This document shows, in pieces, positions 8,248-19,187 of a stretch of DNA of 45,292 nucleotides. The notes under the pieces are model-generated. The model was not told the origin of the DNA. It searched no databases and worked only from the letters and a program-made list of their open reading frames with translations. Origin of the DNA: an uncultured Acinetobacter sp. GTDB taxonomy: Bacteria; Pseudomonadota; Gammaproteobacteria; Pseudomonadales; Moraxellaceae. Each line of letters begins with the position of its first letter. Positions within the stretch are counted from its first letter, which is position 1. The DNA lies in contig NZ_CANQLZ010000020.1 in assembly GCF_947624825.1 (NCBI RefSeq), positions 1 to 45,292 of the forward strand, written 5' to 3'. The translations under genes and the position numbers were made by a program.

Positions 8248-8273
8248 TAAAAAAGCCCTGTTCATCACAGGGC
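8248..8273 (-). terminator. Terminator of the DUF5713-like gene
   Basis: Read on the minus strand, GCCCTG-TGATGAA-CAGGGC is followed by a run of T. It lies back to back with the tRNA terminator. Confidence 0.88.
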
Positions 8274-8283
8274 AATCGCTAGA

Positions 8284-8598
8284 CTACCATTCGCGATTAG
8301 ACACCAGCTCTTCCATCTCAAGATCCATATAACCGTGATCTTGCGCCACCATCATCATGGCTTCGGCAATATAATCTGCGGCTGTATCATCTAAGCTTGA
8401 ATCCAAATCCTCAAACTGGGGTTTCATTTTATTTAATTCCACCACAGTCAACTGTGCCAAAGCATACACTTCAGTTTCAGACAAATTACCTTTGGCAATT
8501 TTCTTGCCAAACTGTTCAACCAATTGCTTCACTTCAGCAACAAGGATATCTGGATAATATTCATCATCAAACATGGGGAGAAGTAAATCTGTAAACAT
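8284..8598 (-). CDS. DUF5713-like small acidic protein
   Basis: This 104-residue, strongly acidic protein contains DDEYYPDILVAEVKQLV near its start and ends in SNREW. Both the early D-x-Y-(Y/F)-P-x-x-L-V pattern and the terminal REW are features I associate with DUF5713, a family without a known function. It looks helical and cytoplasmic, with no signal or membrane segment. It follows folP after 58 bp on the same strand and has its own terminator. The domain call is from memory of the family pattern, so moderate confidence. Confidence 0.65.
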   Translation of the reverse strand: MFTDLLLPMFDDEYYPDILVAEVKQLVEQFGKKIAKGNLSETEVYALAQLTVVELNKMKPQFEDLDSSLDDTAADYIAEAMMMVAQDHGYMDLEMEELVSNREW

Positions 8599-8656
8599 AC
8601 AGTACTCTATACACTCAATACTCTAAAGCGAGCTTGTATAACATAATTTGACCTAA

Positions 8657-9511
8657 TCAACAAATCTGCATCATACGTTGCCAAACTTTAAGTGCGTCTA
8701 CTGTGGCACGTACATCATGGGCACGTACTAACGATGCGCCTTGTTGCACACTAAGCAAATGCCCTGCCACTGAACCAACAACTCGCTGCTTGGCGTCTAC
8801 CCCTCCTAAAGCTTCACCAATAAAACGTTTACGCGATAAGCCCGACAACATTGGATACCCCAAAGCATTTAAACGATATAATTCATTGAGTAGTTTAAAA
8901 TTGTGTTCGGCATCTTTAGCAAAACCAAAGCCTGGGTCAATCATAATGTTGTGTGGCAATATCCCTGCAGCCAAAGCCACATCAATACGCTGCTGTAATT
9001 CTTGTATTACATCTTCAGTCACGTTGTTATAGTGCGCCAAATCATTCATAGTGGTCGGTTCACCACGCATATGCATAATAATGACAGGGATATTTAAAGC
9101 AGCAGCAGTTTGTAACGCTTGTGGGCGCGTTAAAGCACGTACATCATTCCAAATATGTGCACCTGCTTGCACAGCAGCTTGAATCACTTGAGGTTGTGAA
9201 GTATCAATTGATAACACCACAGGATATTGCGCCAAAGCTTCAACCACAGGTACGACGCGGTCAATCTCTTCTTGCAACTCCACCACACTTGCGCCAGGAC
9301 GCGTAGACTCGCCACCAATATCAATGACTGTTGCACCCTCTTCAATCATCTGCAAAGCACGTTGTACAGCTGCTGCTTGAGCATGATGCTGACCACCATC
9401 ACTAAATGAGTCTGGGGTAACGTTCAAAATCCCCATCACCTGTGGTTGCGACAAGTCTAATGTCAAATCACCAAAGGTCCATGTACGTTGTGGTAAAGGC
9501 ATTAATTGCAT
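8657..9511 (-). CDS. folP: Dihydropteroate synthase
   Basis: The enzyme condenses p-aminobenzoate with dihydropterin pyrophosphate in folate synthesis and is the sulfonamide target. The 284-residue TIM-barrel protein shows the signatures MGILNVTPDSFSDGG (26-40) and GGESTRPGA (66-74), and later IDPGFGFAKD. The ATG at 9511 has GGAG six bases upstream. It lies downstream of ftsH, as in E. coli, but a terminator separates the two here. Confidence 0.97.
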   Translation of the reverse strand: MQLMPLPQRTWTFGDLTLDLSQPQVMGILNVTPDSFSDGGQHHAQAAAVQRALQMIEEGATVIDIGGESTRPGASVVELQEEIDRVVPVVEALAQYPVVLSIDTSQPQVIQAAVQAGAHIWNDVRALTRPQALQTAAALNIPVIIMHMRGEPTTMNDLAHYNNVTEDVIQELQQRIDVALAAGILPHNIMIDPGFGFAKDAEHNFKLLNELYRLNALGYPMLSGLSRKRFIGEALGGVDAKQRVVGSVAGHLLSVQQGASLVRAHDVRATVDALKVWQRMMQIC

Positions 9512-9555
9512 AGCGCTCTCCTTATTTTCAGCGCCTTATTCTAACAGTGAGATAT

Positions 9556-9587
9556 AAAAAAAGAGCCTCAATTGAGGCTCTTTTTCT
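9556..9587 (-). terminator. Terminator after ftsH
   Basis: AAAGAGCCTCAATTGAGGCTCTTT is a near-continuous palindrome with A- and T-tracts on both sides. It directly abuts the ftsH stop codon. Confidence 0.92.
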
Positions 9588-11482
9588 TAGCTATTTGCAC
9601 TTGGCAATGGCGGTGGTGTCGTTGGCGCCTCTGTTGGCGTTACATCGAGCACTGGATTCTCCGCAACATACACCTTTGGTGGCTGTGGCTCACGGCCTTC
9701 CATAATGTCACGAATTTGATCACGATCAATGGTTTCCCATTCAAGTAATGCTTTCACCATTGCATGCGCGATATCTTTATTGTTTTCTAAAATATCGCGT
9801 GCAACTTTATATTGGTCATCCAAAATGCGACGGATTTCACGGTCAATTTCAAGCTGAGTCGCTTCAGAAATGGTGCGACTGCCTAAACTGCCCATAAATG
9901 ATTGTTGTGAATCATCTTCATAGACCATTACACCCATCTTGTCCGACATACCATATTTGGTGACCATCGCACGTGCCATTTTGGTTGCACGTTCAAAGTC
10001 ATTTGAAGCACCCGTCGACATTTGGTTAATGAACACTTCTTCAGCAATACGACCGCCAAATAAAATTGAAAGTTCATTTAACATTTTGTCTTTGTAGTGA
10101 CTGGTTTGGTCATGCTCTGGCAACTGCCAAGTCACACCCAATGCCCAACCGCGCGGCATGATTGTCACTTTATGTACAGGGTCAGTGCCCGGCAAAATTT
10201 CAGCCACAATGGCATGACCTGCTTCATGGTAAGCTGTAGCACGACGTTCTTCTTCACGAATCACCATCGATTTACGCTCAGGACCCATGTATAGCTTGTC
10301 TTTAGCATCTTCAAAGTCATGCATATCAACGGTGTTCTTGTTACGACGTGCAGCAAATAATGCAGCTTCGTTTACAAGGTTGGCTAATTGTGCACCTGAG
10401 AAGCCCGGTGTACCACGTGCAAGAACTTTAACATCTACACCTGTTGTAGAAGGTAACTTTCTTAAATGTACATTTAAGATTTGCTCACGACCTTTAATGT
10501 CGGGTAAACCCACCATCACTTGACGGTCAAAACGACCAGGACGTAATAAAGCTTTATCCAATACATCAGCACGGTTAGTGGCAGCAATGACAATAATACC
10601 TTCATTGCCTTCAAAGCCATCCATTTCAACCAGCATTTGGTTTAAAGTTTGCTCACGTTCATCGTTACCACCACCTGTACCTGAACCACGGTGACGACCA
10701 ACAGCATCAATCTCATCAATAAAGATAATACATGGCGCATGGCGTTTGGCTTGTTCAAACATGTCACGTACACGAGATGCACCCACGCCGACAAACATCT
10801 CGACGAAGTCAGAACCTGAAATACTAAAAAACGGCACTTTGGCTTCGCCAGCAATCGCTTTAGCCAGTAAAGTTTTACCTGTACCTGGAGGACCAACCAT
10901 CAGTACGCCTTTTGGAATCGTCGCACCTAAACGCTTAAATTTTGAAGGGTCTTTTAAGAAATCAACAATTTCAACCACTTCTTGTTTGGCTTCATCACAA
11001 CCAGCCACATCGGTAAATGTTACTTTGATTTGGTCTTCGGTCAGCATTTTTGCTTTAGATTTACCAAAACTCATTGGGCCGTTTTTACCACCTGCACCAC
11101 CACCCATGTTGCGCATAAAGAACATGAATAACAAAATGATTAAAAGTACAGGGAAACTTGCAATGAGAAGTTGCATCAATAAACCTTGACGTGCAGGCGC
11201 AGTACCTTCAACAATCACGTTTTTCTCAATCAGGCTTGGCATCAGTTCAGGGTCTTGGACCGCTGGGCGAATACTCTCAAACTGAGTACCATTGGTCTTT
11301 TCGCCACTAATTCTTTCGCCATCAATTGTCACTTGCTTAATTTGGCCAGCATCCACCGCAGCAACAAACTCTGAATAGTTCATCGCTGTCGGCTTGTCAC
11401 TGCTACTGATATTACTAAAAATCAGAATCAGTACGCCAAGTATCACCAGCCACAATACGGCATTCTTGAAGAGATCGCTCAA
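9587..11482 (-). CDS. ftsH: ATP-dependent zinc metalloprotease FtsH
   Basis: FtsH is the membrane-anchored AAA+ protease that degrades unassembled membrane proteins and regulatory proteins. In 631 residues it has a first membrane helix (about 7-24), a periplasmic loop, a second helix (about 103-123), Walker A GPPGTGKT (197-204), Walker [10 protein letters not shown] (252-260), the second region of homology ending in LLRPGRFDR (312-320) and the zinc site HEAGH (419-423). The start is TTG, because no in-frame ATG or GTG precedes it before a stop and the N-terminus is the expected MSDLFKN. It follows rlmE, with two small hairpins in its leader (11510-11534 and 11546-11558). Confidence 0.97.
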   Translation of the reverse strand: MSDLFKNAVLWLVILGVLILIFSNISSSDKPTAMNYSEFVAAVDAGQIKQVTIDGERISGEKTNGTQFESIRPAVQDPELMPSLIEKNVIVEGTAPARQGLLMQLLIASFPVLLIILLFMFFMRNMGGGAGGKNGPMSFGKSKAKMLTEDQIKVTFTDVAGCDEAKQEVVEIVDFLKDPSKFKRLGATIPKGVLMVGPPGTGKTLLAKAIAGEAKVPFFSISGSDFVEMFVGVGASRVRDMFEQAKRHAPCIIFIDEIDAVGRHRGSGTGGGNDEREQTLNQMLVEMDGFEGNEGIIVIAATNRADVLDKALLRPGRFDRQVMVGLPDIKGREQILNVHLRKLPSTTGVDVKVLARGTPGFSGAQLANLVNEAALFAARRNKNTVDMHDFEDAKDKLYMGPERKSMVIREEERRATAYHEAGHAIVAEILPGTDPVHKVTIMPRGWALGVTWQLPEHDQTSHYKDKMLNELSILFGGRIAEEVFINQMSTGASNDFERATKMARAMVTKYGMSDKMGVMVYEDDSQQSFMGSLGSRTISEATQLEIDREIRRILDDQYKVARDILENNKDIAHAMVKALLEWETIDRDQIRDIMEGREPQPPKVYVAENPVLDVTPTEAPTTPPPLPSANS

Positions 11483-11618
11483 AGCTTTATTCCCATATCA
11501 ATCTAATTTGATCATGCCCGAAGCGGGTGTGATCCTAAAGGTTTCGCTGAAGATCAGCTGTCAAAGTTAAAAAAGTACAAAATGCACAATTTTTAACGGC
11601 TTGGCAAGTAGACTTTGT

Positions 11619-12269
11619 TTATTTAAACGCTTTCTTACGCCCTTGACCCAACAAGAAAACTTCTTTTGAGCGTGCGCGTGATGCCGCAGGTTTTGCCGTC
11701 TTTAATACATCAAAGTTATCGACAACTTGTTTACGGAACTCATCAAAACCTGAGCCTTGGAACACTTTAACCAAGAATTGTCCCTTAGGACCAAGTACTT
11801 TGGTGGCAAAGTCGAGTGCTAATTCGCATAAATAAATTTGACGGGGTTGATCAACAGCCTTGTTTCCTGATGTATTGGGGGCCATATCAGAAATTACAAC
11901 GTCTACAGTACGACCATCTAAAATTTCTAACAATTTTTCAAATACTTCTTCTTCACGGAAATCACCTTGTAAGAAGGTCACATCAGGCAGTGCATCCATC
12001 GGTAAAATATCAGAGGCAATTAATAAACCCTTATCGCCTACTAATTTGCCCGCAATTTGTGACCAACTACCCGGCGCCGCGCCTAGATCAACCACGATCA
12101 TACCCGGCTTGATCATTTTATATTTTTCTTGAATTTCAAGAAGTTTATACGCTGCGCGTGCACGATAACCTTCCTTTTGTGCTCGTTTGACAAAAGGATC
12201 ATCAAGATGCTCTCGCATCCAATCACGACTACTTTTCGATAATTTTTGGTTGGTAATGCGCGTCGCCAT
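11619..12269 (-). CDS. rlmE: 23S rRNA (uridine-2'-O-)methyltransferase
   Basis: RlmE (FtsJ/RrmJ) methylates U2552 of 23S rRNA. The 216-residue protein shows [12 protein letters not shown] (catalytic Lys42), the SAM motif [13 protein letters not shown] (59-71), [11 protein letters not shown] and [10 protein letters not shown], which gives the K-D-K catalytic set. It sits upstream of ftsH as in E. coli and is divergent from yhbY, which encodes another ribosome-assembly factor. Confidence 0.97.
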   Translation of the reverse strand: MATRITNQKLSKSSRDWMREHLDDPFVKRAQKEGYRARAAYKLLEIQEKYKMIKPGMIVVDLGAAPGSWSQIAGKLVGDKGLLIASDILPMDALPDVTFLQGDFREEEVFEKLLEILDGRTVDVVISDMAPNTSGNKAVDQPRQIYLCELALDFATKVLGPKGQFLVKVFQGSGFDEFRKQVVDNFDVLKTAKPAASRARSKEVFLLGQGRKKAFK

Positions 12270-12426
12270 AACTCTCTAAATACAAAAAACTTCTAATCTT
12301 TCATTGTACGTGAAAAACACGCTTTTTGCAGTAGACAAGTGTATCTAAATCGCGCCATTTGGCTGATTTTTCCTATTAACAAGATCGATTATTTATACAG
12401 TTTTTACAGCGTTTGATTGTGTAATT

Positions 12427-12435
12427 TGCTATACT
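12427..12435 (+). promoter_or_regulatory. Extended -10 promoter of yhbY
   Basis: TGCTATACT (12427-12435) is an extended -10 element. No well-placed -35 is evident. Confidence 0.45.
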
Positions 12436-12464
12436 AAGCCGTTTTTAAAATTAGGTTATATTTC

Positions 12465-12788
12465 ATGGCGGCTTTATCTATTCAGGAACGCAAACGTTTA
12501 CGTCAAATTGGTCACGCACTCAATCCAGTGGTGATGCTTGGCGGTCAAGGGTTAACTGAGAATGTCATTGAAGAAACAAACCGTGCTTTAAATGACCATG
12601 AACTGATCAAAGTTAAAATTGTTGCAGAAGATCGTGAAGCACGTGCAGCATTAATTGAAGAAATTGCGCAAGCAACTGAATCGCAAATTGTACAAACCAT
12701 TGGTAAAATTGTGTTGCTTTATAAAAAAGCACCAAAACAAAACCAAAAATTATCTAATCTTGTGCGTCATGCACATTTGTCGAACTAA
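12465..12788 (+). CDS. yhbY: Ribosome-assembly RNA-binding protein YhbY (CRM domain)
   Basis: This 107-residue protein begins LSIQERKRLRQIGHALNPVV and contains the GGQGLTENVIEE loop of the CRM domain, which binds RNA and associates with pre-50S ribosomal particles. Length and motifs match E. coli YhbY. The next gene follows after only 10 bp, so the two are probably cotranscribed. Confidence 0.93.
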   Translation: MAALSIQERKRLRQIGHALNPVVMLGGQGLTENVIEETNRALNDHELIKVKIVAEDREARAALIEEIAQATESQIVQTIGKIVLLYKKAPKQNQKLSNLVRHAHLSN

Positions 12789-12798
12789 TTTTTAACAG

Positions 12799-13338
12799 AT
12801 GGCAAGTTACGAACTTTGCGCCTTTGAACGTCGTTTTGAAGCAATTTCGATTGTAGGTGCCATTGAGAGTTTAAGCCCATACACCTTAAATGTGGGTTTT
12901 TGGTTACGTGACCCAAATCAATGGATCATTTGGCCTACGCCTGTGGCAGGTTTGGTGCGTCAAGATTATCTTTGGCAAGACACTTGCTATGAGATTTTTA
13001 TTGGGGTGAAAGGCGAAGATTATTACCGCGAAATTAATCTATCCCCAAGTGAAGCATGGCAAGCCTATCAATTTGAGGAATATCGTTATCCTGAAGATAT
13101 GCCTCCTCAAGTTGCAACAGACATTGAGCTCAATAGCTTAAAGCGCACGCATTATGGCTTAAATGTGAGCTTGGACTTAACTGAATTTATGCTCAAACAT
13201 AAACTCAAGTGGCAAGATCTCTTTATTGGTCTGACTGCAGTGATGCAGACCACGCAAGGTCAACAGCTTTATGCTATGCAACATAGCGGTGCACAAGCCG
13301 ATTTCCACAACAAGCGCGATTGGTTACATGTATTTTAA
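12799..13338 (+). CDS. DOMON-like domain protein, unknown function
   Basis: This 179-residue protein lacks a signal peptide and membrane segments. The segment YLWQDTCYEIFIGVKGEDYY and the following EINLSPSEAWQAYQF resemble the conserved part of DOMON-like (heme/sugar-binding fold) bacterial proteins. Function and ligand are unknown. It is probably cotranscribed with yhbY and is followed by a strong terminator. The ATG at 12799 has only a poor ribosome binding site. Confidence 0.7.
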   Translation: MASYELCAFERRFEAISIVGAIESLSPYTLNVGFWLRDPNQWIIWPTPVAGLVRQDYLWQDTCYEIFIGVKGEDYYREINLSPSEAWQAYQFEEYRYPEDMPPQVATDIELNSLKRTHYGLNVSLDLTEFMLKHKLKWQDLFIGLTAVMQTTQGQQLYAMQHSGAQADFHNKRDWLHVF

Positions 13339-13365
13339 AAAGTGAGCTTAACGCTCACTTTTTTT
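13337..13365. terminator. Bidirectional terminator
   Basis: AAAAAGTGAGC-TTAAC-GCTCACTTTTTTT lies between the ends of two convergent genes and can serve both. Confidence 0.92.
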
Positions 13366-13370
13366 ATGGC

Positions 13371-13892
13371 TTAAGCTTGAGGCTTACTGTCATCTTTAGC
13401 TTCAGATTTTGACGATTTACTCAAAGCCTCTAAAGTGTGTTCTTTAGAGCGCTTTAGAGTTTCGGTGAGTTGCTCTTTATGTTTAAGTGAAATTTCACTG
13501 ACATCTTGTTTAAGCTCTTTACCCAATTTAGATAAGTCTTCAATCACAGCATTAAACTCAGCTTTTACAAATGCGCTAATCTCAGACAAGTCAGCCCCTT
13601 TTAAACCTTTAAGATCCTCCAAACGCTGTAATAGGTCTTGTTTAAGCTGAGCAATTTTCTCTTGCACTGTGGCAGGCTTTGCAACTTCTTCTTCTGCTAT
13701 AGGCTCTAATGGTTGAGCTGATGCCGCTTGAGTTTCAACTTCTGCTTGTGTGGCTTTAGCAGTGACTTTATTGGCACTTGGCTCAACTTTGGTCGTGGTT
13801 TTTTCTTTGCCCTCTTGCAGCTTTTGATCAAGCTTTTCAGCAGTATCTTTCAGCACTGTTTTTGGTGTTGGGGTTTTGGCTGTATCGTTCAT
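13371..13892 (-). CDS. Charged, helical low-complexity protein, unknown function
   Basis: This 173-residue protein is dominated by Lys, Glu, Ala and Thr. Residues 1-75 are probably disordered; residues 75-160 show a heptad-like pattern that suggests a coiled coil. There is no signal peptide, membrane helix or cysteine. The composition recalls phasins or apolipoprotein-like stress proteins, but there is no motif to support either, so I leave it unnamed. It is convergent with the DOMON-like gene. Confidence 0.65.
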   Translation of the reverse strand: MNDTAKTPTPKTVLKDTAEKLDQKLQEGKEKTTTKVEPSANKVTAKATQAEVETQAASAQPLEPIAEEEVAKPATVQEKIAQLKQDLLQRLEDLKGLKGADLSEISAFVKAEFNAVIEDLSKLGKELKQDVSEISLKHKEQLTETLKRSKEHTLEALSKSSKSEAKDDSKPQA

Positions 13893-14065
13893 TTTTTGTT
13901 CCTGTTTTTTGTTTATGATGGGTGGAGCTTAATCCAAATTGATAAAATTTAAGTTTTGATTTGTTAGACAATTCTAAAATGCTTACATTTTTTTAAGCTT
14001 GTTCAACAAACAGACTTTTGAGTAAAAAGCAAGGCATTTATATTACATATTGCGCTAAAACAAAA

Positions 14066-14094
14066 TAGACTTTAGCCTGTTTAGGGCGTATAAT
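14066..14094 (+). promoter_or_regulatory. carA promoter
   Basis: TAGACT (14066-14071) and a consensus TATAAT (14089-14094) are 17 bp apart. Transcription would start near 14101, giving a leader of about 100 nt. Confidence 0.7.
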
Positions 14095-14110
14095 GCCGTG
14101 TTAAGTTCAA

Positions 14111-14176
14111 GCGAGCAGACAAGGGAGGGTAGGTTTAAAAAATAACCTTCCTTTTTTTTCGTCTTCTCGCTTTTTT
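14111..14176 (+). promoter_or_regulatory. Structured carAB leader, possible attenuator
   Basis: GCGAGCAGAC (14111-14120) pairs with GTCTTCTCGC (14161-14170) with one mismatch and is followed by six T. Nested inside, GGTT (14132-14135) pairs with AACC (14144-14147), with the flanking purines able to pair to TTCC, and eight T follow. Two terminator-like structures before carA suggest transcription attenuation. No leader peptide with a ribosome binding site was found. Confidence 0.5.
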
Positions 14177-14202
14177 ACAGCCTAAATTTCAGGAGCTTTG
14201 GT

Positions 14203-15345
14203 TTGAGCACTCCCGCCATTTTAGCCCTTGCCGATGGTACGATCTTTAAAGGAACGTCTATTGGTGCATCGGGTAGTACGACTGGTGAAGTCGTTTTCAA
14301 TACTGCCATGACTGGCTATCAAGAAATTTTGACTGACCCAAGTTATGCGCAACAACTTGTGACTTTAACTTACCCGCATATCGGTAACACAGGTTGTAAT
14401 GAAGAAGACGCTGAGTCGGGTCGCATTCACAAAGTATGGGCCAACGGTTTAATTATCCGTGACCTTCCTTTATTACATAGCAACTTCCGTGCCGAGCAAT
14501 CACTAGGTGATTACTTAAAAGCGCACAATGTCGTTGCCATTGCAGATATCGACACTCGACGCTTAACACGTATTTTACGTGACAAAGGCGCGCAAAACGG
14601 CTGTATCTTAGCTGGTGAAAATATCACAGAAGAACAAGCATTAGAAAAAGCACGTGCATTTGGTGGCTTAAACGGTTTAGACCTTGCAAAAGAGTGCTGT
14701 GATCCGACTGGTTTTGAATGGACGGAAGGTTCATGGGAACTTGGTCAAGGCTTTAAACAACCTGAACTTAAATTCCATGTTGTTGCATACGATTACGGTG
14801 TCAAAACCAACATCTTACGTATGCTTGCAGACCGCGGTTGTAAATTAATTGTTGTTCCTGCACAAACTCCTGCAGCTGACGTACTAGCGTTAAATCCAGA
14901 TGGCGTGTTTTTATCAAACGGCCCTGGCGATCCTGCTGCATGTGACTACGCAATTGAAGCTGTAAAAACTATTGTAGAAGACGCTCGTAACGTACCTGTA
15001 TTTGGTATTTGCTTGGGTCACCAAATTCTTGCGCTTGCAAGTGGCGCTAAGACCGTGAAAATGCCTCACGGTCACCACGGTGCTAACCATCCTGTACAGA
15101 ACATCGAAACTGGCACAGTGATGATTACTTCACAAAACCACGGCTTCGCAGTGGATGCAGATAGTTTACCTGCTAACCTTAAAGCGACGCACAAGTCACT
15201 GTTCGACCAAACCCTTCAAGGGATTCATCGTACCGACAAGCCTGCGTTTAGTTTCCAAGGTCACCCAGAAGCAAGCCCGGGTCCTCATGACTGCGCACCA
15301 TTGTTCGATCATTTCATCGAACTTATCGAAGCATCTAAGAAGTAA
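14203..15345 (+). CDS. carA: Carbamoyl-phosphate synthase, small (glutaminase) subunit
   Basis: CarA hydrolyses glutamine and passes ammonia to CarB for carbamoyl phosphate, the precursor of arginine and pyrimidines. The 380-residue protein has the N-terminal CarA domain and a class I glutaminase with Cys270 (FGICLGHQ), His354 and Glu356 ([10 protein letters not shown]). Translation starts at TTG (14203): AGGAG lies seven bases upstream and the product begins [12 protein letters not shown], as expected. carB follows after 13 bp. Confidence 0.97.
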   Translation: MSTPAILALADGTIFKGTSIGASGSTTGEVVFNTAMTGYQEILTDPSYAQQLVTLTYPHIGNTGCNEEDAESGRIHKVWANGLIIRDLPLLHSNFRAEQSLGDYLKAHNVVAIADIDTRRLTRILRDKGAQNGCILAGENITEEQALEKARAFGGLNGLDLAKECCDPTGFEWTEGSWELGQGFKQPELKFHVVAYDYGVKTNILRMLADRGCKLIVVPAQTPAADVLALNPDGVFLSNGPGDPAACDYAIEAVKTIVEDARNVPVFGICLGHQILALASGAKTVKMPHGHHGANHPVQNIETGTVMITSQNHGFAVDADSLPANLKATHKSLFDQTLQGIHRTDKPAFSFQGHPEASPGPHDCAPLFDHFIELIEASKK

Positions 15346-15358
15346 TTAAGGAAGCATC

Positions 15359-18300
15359 ATGGCTAAACGTACAGACATTAAAAGCATCTTAATTCTAGGT
15401 GCGGGTCCAATTGTGATTGGTCAGGCATGTGAGTTTGACTATTCAGGCGCGCAAGCATGTAAAGCCCTTCGTGAAGAAGGCTACCGTGTTATTTTGGTCA
15501 ACTCTAACCCAGCGACCATTATGACCGACCCGACTATGGCAGATGCGACGTATATCGAACCGATTACGTGGCAAACTGTTGCAGCGATCATTGAAAAAGA
15601 ACGCCCAGATGCAGTTCTTCCAACAATGGGTGGTCAAACAGCATTGAACTGTGCCCTTGCCCTTGATGAGCACGGCATTTTAGAAAAATACAATGTTGAA
15701 TTGATTGGCGCGACCAAAGAAGCAATTGAAAAAGCGGAAGACCGTAAACTCTTTGACCAAGCGATGCGTAAAATTGGTCTTGAATGTCCAAAAGCTGACA
15801 TTGCAGAGTCAATGGAAGAAGCTTTAGAAATTCAAGCACGCTTTGGTTTCCCTGTGATCATTCGTCCATCATTCACGATGGGTGGTTCAGGCGGCGGTAT
15901 TGCTTACAACCGTGAAGAATTCATTGAAATTTGTGAACGTGGTTTCGATCTTTCTCCAACCAAACAATTATTGATTGATGAATCTTTAATTGGTTGGAAA
16001 GAATACGAGATGGAAGTTGTTCGTGATAAAAACGACAACTGTATCATTGTATGTACCATTGAAAACTTTGACCCAATGGGCGTGCACACTGGTGACTCAA
16101 TCACTGTTGCTCCTGCACAAACCCTAACAGACAAAGAATTCCAACTTTTACGTAATGCATCTTTAGCTGTACTTCGTGAAATTGGTGTAGAAACTGGTGG
16201 TTCAAACGTACAGTTCGGTATTTGTCCGAAAACTGGCCGTATGGTTGTGATCGAGATGAACCCACGTGTTTCTCGTTCATCTGCACTTGCATCTAAAGCA
16301 ACTGGTTTCCCAATTGCTAAAATTGCGGCGAAATTGGCTGTAGGTTACACGCTTGATGAGTTGAAAAACGACATCACTGGCGGTACAACACCTGCATCAT
16401 TTGAACCAGCGATTGACTATGTTGTAACTAAGATTCCTCGCTTTAACTTCGAGAAATTCCCACAAGCGGATGCAACTTTAACCACACAGATGAAATCTGT
16501 GGGTGAAGTGATGGCGATTGGTCGTAACTTCCAAGAGTCTATGCAAAAGGCACTTCGTGGTTTAGAAGTCGGTGCTTCTGGCTTTGACGAAAAAATTGAA
16601 GTGGGTACTGAAGGCGCGCGTGAGAAAATCTTACAAGAGCTTAAAGTTCCAGGTCCTGAGCGTATTTGGTTTGTAGGCGATGCATTCCGTCATGGTTTTA
16701 CCCTAGACGAAGTATTTGCTGCAACAAATATCGACAAATGGTTCTTGATCCAAATCGAAGACATCATCAAAACTGAAAACCAAATCAAAACTTTAGGTTT
16801 TGGTGATTTAAATGCCGACAACATCCGTGCATTTAAACGTAAAGGTTTATCAGATCTTCGTATTGCAGACTTGATGGGCATTTCACAAAAACAATTCCGT
16901 AAACACCGTTGGAACTTAGGCGTAATGCCAGTTTACAAACGTGTCGATACATGTGCTGCAGAATTCGAATCTGATACAGCTTACATGTACTCAACTTACG
17001 ATGAAGAATGTGAAGCGAACCCATCGACTCGTGACAAGATTATGGTGATTGGTGGCGGTCCTAACCGTATTGGTCAAGGTATCGAATTCGATTACTGCTG
17101 TGTACATGCAGCCCTTGCTATGCGTGAAGACGGCTACGAAACCATCATGGTGAACTGTAACCCTGAAACGGTGTCTACAGATTACGATACATCAGATCGT
17201 TTGTACTTCGAACCAATTACACTAGAAGATGTGCTTGAAATCGTACGTATCGAGAAGCCTAAAGGCATTATCGTTCAGTACGGTGGTCAAACTCCTTTGA
17301 AATTGGCTCGTGCTTTAGAAGAAGCTGGTGCGCCAATCATTGGTACATCACCTGATGCGATTGACCGTGCAGAAGACCGTGAACGTTTCCAACAAATGAT
17401 TCAACGTTTACAACTTCGTCAACCAAACAACAGCATCGTAAAATCTGCTGAAGAAGGTATGGCTGAAGCGTCTAAAGTAGGTTATCCGTTAGTTGTTCGT
17501 CCATCATACGTACTTGGTGGTCGTGCGATGGAAATCGTTTACAACGACGAAGAATTAAAACGCTACTTACGTGATGCGGTTCAAGCATCTAACGAAGCGC
17601 CTGTTCTTCTTGACCGTTTCCTAGATGATGCAATCGAAGTTGACGTAGACTGCGTATCTGACGGTAAAGACGTTGTGATTGGCGGCATTATGCAGCACAT
17701 CGAACAAGCCGGTATTCACTCAGGTGACTCAGCATGTTCTATTCCTCCTTACTCTTTATCTAAAGAAGTTCAGGACGAAATGCGCCGTCAAACTGTTGCT
17801 ATGGCAAAAGAGCTTGGCGTTATTGGTTTGATGAACGTTCAGTTTGCGGTTAAAGGCGATGACGTTTACATTTTAGAAGTGAACCCACGTGCATCACGTA
17901 CTGTTCCATTCGTGTCTAAGTGTATCGGTGAATCTTTAGCAAAAGTAGCTGCACGTTGTATGGCGGGTCAATCTCTTGTGTCGCAAGGCTTTACTTCAGA
18001 GATTATCCCTGAACACTTCTCTGTAAAAGAAGCAGTGTTCCCATTCAACAAGTTCCCTGGCGTTGACCCAATCCTTGGCCCTGAGATGAAATCTACAGGC
18101 GAAGTGATGGGCGTGGGTAAAACTTTTGGTGAAGCATTCTATAAAGCAGTTTTAGGTGCTAACGAACGTTTACCAGGTTTACCAACTGCTGGTGAAGTGA
18201 AACACGCATTTATCTCAGTTCGTGACTCAGACAAGCCACGTGCAGCACGCATTGCGAAGCAACTAATCGACTTAGGCTTCAAGATTCTTGCAACTGGTGG

Positions 18301-18589
18301 TACATTTAAAGTCATCAGCGAAGCTGGTTTAGAATGTGAACGCGTAAATAAAGTGACTGAAGGCCGTCCAAACATTGTGGATCGTATTAAAAACGGTGAT
18401 ATCCATCTTGTGATTAACACGGTTGAAGGCAAAAAAGCGCAAGAAGATTCATTCTCGATCCGTCGTTCAGCGCTTCAAGGTAAAGTGTATAACACCACAA
18501 CCTTGAATGGTGCAGAAGCAGTATGCCAAGCTTTAGCGATTAAATTACCAATGGATGTTTATCGTCTACAAGATTTAACTCAAGGTTAA
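15359..18589 (+). CDS. carB: Carbamoyl-phosphate synthase, large subunit
   Basis: CarB makes carbamoyl phosphate from bicarbonate, ammonia and two ATP. The 1076-residue protein has two homologous halves, each beginning with a similar nucleotide-fold segment ([20 protein letters not shown] near 10 and [20 protein letters not shown] near 561), two ATP-grasp domains (for example [11 protein letters not shown] and [11 protein letters not shown]) and a C-terminal allosteric MGS-like domain ([20 protein letters not shown]). It starts at an ATG preceded by AAGGAA. A strong terminator lies between carB and greA. Confidence 0.98.
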   Translation: MAKRTDIKSILILGAGPIVIGQACEFDYSGAQACKALREEGYRVILVNSNPATIMTDPTMADATYIEPITWQTVAAIIEKERPDAVLPTMGGQTALNCALALDEHGILEKYNVELIGATKEAIEKAEDRKLFDQAMRKIGLECPKADIAESMEEALEIQARFGFPVIIRPSFTMGGSGGGIAYNREEFIEICERGFDLSPTKQLLIDESLIGWKEYEMEVVRDKNDNCIIVCTIENFDPMGVHTGDSITVAPAQTLTDKEFQLLRNASLAVLREIGVETGGSNVQFGICPKTGRMVVIEMNPRVSRSSALASKATGFPIAKIAAKLAVGYTLDELKNDITGGTTPASFEPAIDYVVTKIPRFNFEKFPQADATLTTQMKSVGEVMAIGRNFQESMQKALRGLEVGASGFDEKIEVGTEGAREKILQELKVPGPERIWFVGDAFRHGFTLDEVFAATNIDKWFLIQIEDIIKTENQIKTLGFGDLNADNIRAFKRKGLSDLRIADLMGISQKQFRKHRWNLGVMPVYKRVDTCAAEFESDTAYMYSTYDEECEANPSTRDKIMVIGGGPNRIGQGIEFDYCCVHAALAMREDGYETIMVNCNPETVSTDYDTSDRLYFEPITLEDVLEIVRIEKPKGIIVQYGGQTPLKLARALEEAGAPIIGTSPDAIDRAEDRERFQQMIQRLQLRQPNNSIVKSAEEGMAEASKVGYPLVVRPSYVLGGRAMEIVYNDEELKRYLRDAVQASNEAPVLLDRFLDDAIEVDVDCVSDGKDVVIGGIMQHIEQAGIHSGDSACSIPPYSLSKEVQDEMRRQTVAMAKELGVIGLMNVQFAVKGDDVYILEVNPRASRTVPFVSKCIGESLAKVAARCMAGQSLVSQGFTSEIIPEHFSVKEAVFPFNKFPGVDPILGPEMKSTGEVMGVGKTFGEAFYKAVLGANERLPGLPTAGEVKHAFISVRDSDKPRAARIAKQLIDLGFKILATGGTFKVISEAGLECERVNKVTEGRPNIVDRIKNGDIHLVINTVEGKKAQEDSFSIRRSALQGKVYNTTTLNGAEAVCQALAIKLPMDVYRLQDLTQG

Positions 18590-18605
18590 TTCGCTTCCAG
18601 GAAGT

Positions 18606-18637
18606 CCCGCCACCTTCTTGGTGGCGGGCTTTTTTTC
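18606..18637 (+). terminator. Terminator after carB
   Basis: CCCGCCACC-TTCTT-GGTGGCGGG is a perfect GC-rich stem followed by a T-run. It ends only 30 bp before greA, so greA either has a promoter inside carB/this gap or depends on readthrough. Confidence 0.95.
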
Positions 18638-18667
18638 ATTTATAGATTTCACTTTTTGAGGGACAAC

Positions 18668-19144
18668 ATGATACGTTATCCTATGACTCCTGAAGGCAAA
18701 ATTGCCTTAGAGAAAGAATTACATCAACTTAAAACAGTTGACCGTCCTCGTATTATTGCTGCAATTGCAGAAGCACGTGAACACGGCGACTTAAAAGAAA
18801 ATGCTGAATACCATGCAGCGCGTGAGCAGCAAGGTTTCTGTGAAGGTCGTGTACAAGACATCGAAGGTAAATTGGGCGCTTGCCAAGTCATTGATGTCAA
18901 AGACCTTGAGCAAAATGGTCGTGTGGTTTTTGGTGTAACTGTGACCATTGAAAACTTAGACACAGAAGAGAAAAAGACCTATAAAATCGTAGGTGATGAC
19001 GAAGCTGACTTTAAGATCAATAAGATCTCTGTCAACTCACCTATTGCACGCGGTTTGCTCGGCAAAAGCGAAGGCGATGATGTCAAAATCGTAACGCCAC
19101 AAGGTGAAGTAGAATATGAAATCGTGAGTGTTGAATATCTCTAA
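18668..19144 (+). CDS. greA: Transcription elongation factor GreA
   Basis: GreA rescues backtracked RNA polymerase by stimulating transcript cleavage. The 158-residue length is exactly typical. The N-terminal coiled coil contains the acidic-tip region [19 protein letters not shown], and the C-terminal FKBP-like domain ends [10 protein letters not shown]. The ATG at 18668 has GAGGG upstream; an in-frame TTG at 18656 is rejected. A carAB-greA linkage is also known in Pseudomonas aeruginosa. Confidence 0.97.
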   Translation: MIRYPMTPEGKIALEKELHQLKTVDRPRIIAAIAEAREHGDLKENAEYHAAREQQGFCEGRVQDIEGKLGACQVIDVKDLEQNGRVVFGVTVTIENLDTEEKKTYKIVGDDEADFKINKISVNSPIARGLLGKSEGDDVKIVTPQGEVEYEIVSVEYL

Positions 19145-19165
19145 ATTTCAGTAAAACTGATCTAG

Positions 19166-19187
19166 CCCCTCATTTGAGGGGTTTTTT
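19166..19187. terminator. Bidirectional terminator greA / PaiB-like gene
   Basis: CCCCTC-ATTT-GAGGGG followed by T6. The stop codon of the convergent PaiB-like gene (19170-19172) lies within the hairpin. Confidence 0.92.

Larger units (their letters stand above)
13893..14202 (+). other. carAB upstream region
   Basis: There is no gene here. The first 170 bp are featureless AT-rich sequence; the last 135 bp hold the carA promoter and a structured leader, listed separately. Confidence 0.7.

Noticed and set aside
10746..11189. 147-codon frame antisense to ftsH
   Set aside because: It is a shadow of the highly conserved ftsH coding strand; its Pro/Ser/Thr-rich protein has no family resemblance.
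14098..14142. Leader peptide (GTG) in the carA leader
   Set aside because: It would start at or before the predicted transcription start and has no ribosome binding site.
18656..18667. Upstream TTG start of greA
   Set aside because: The ATG at 18668 has its own Shine-Dalgarno sequence and gives the exact 158-residue family length.
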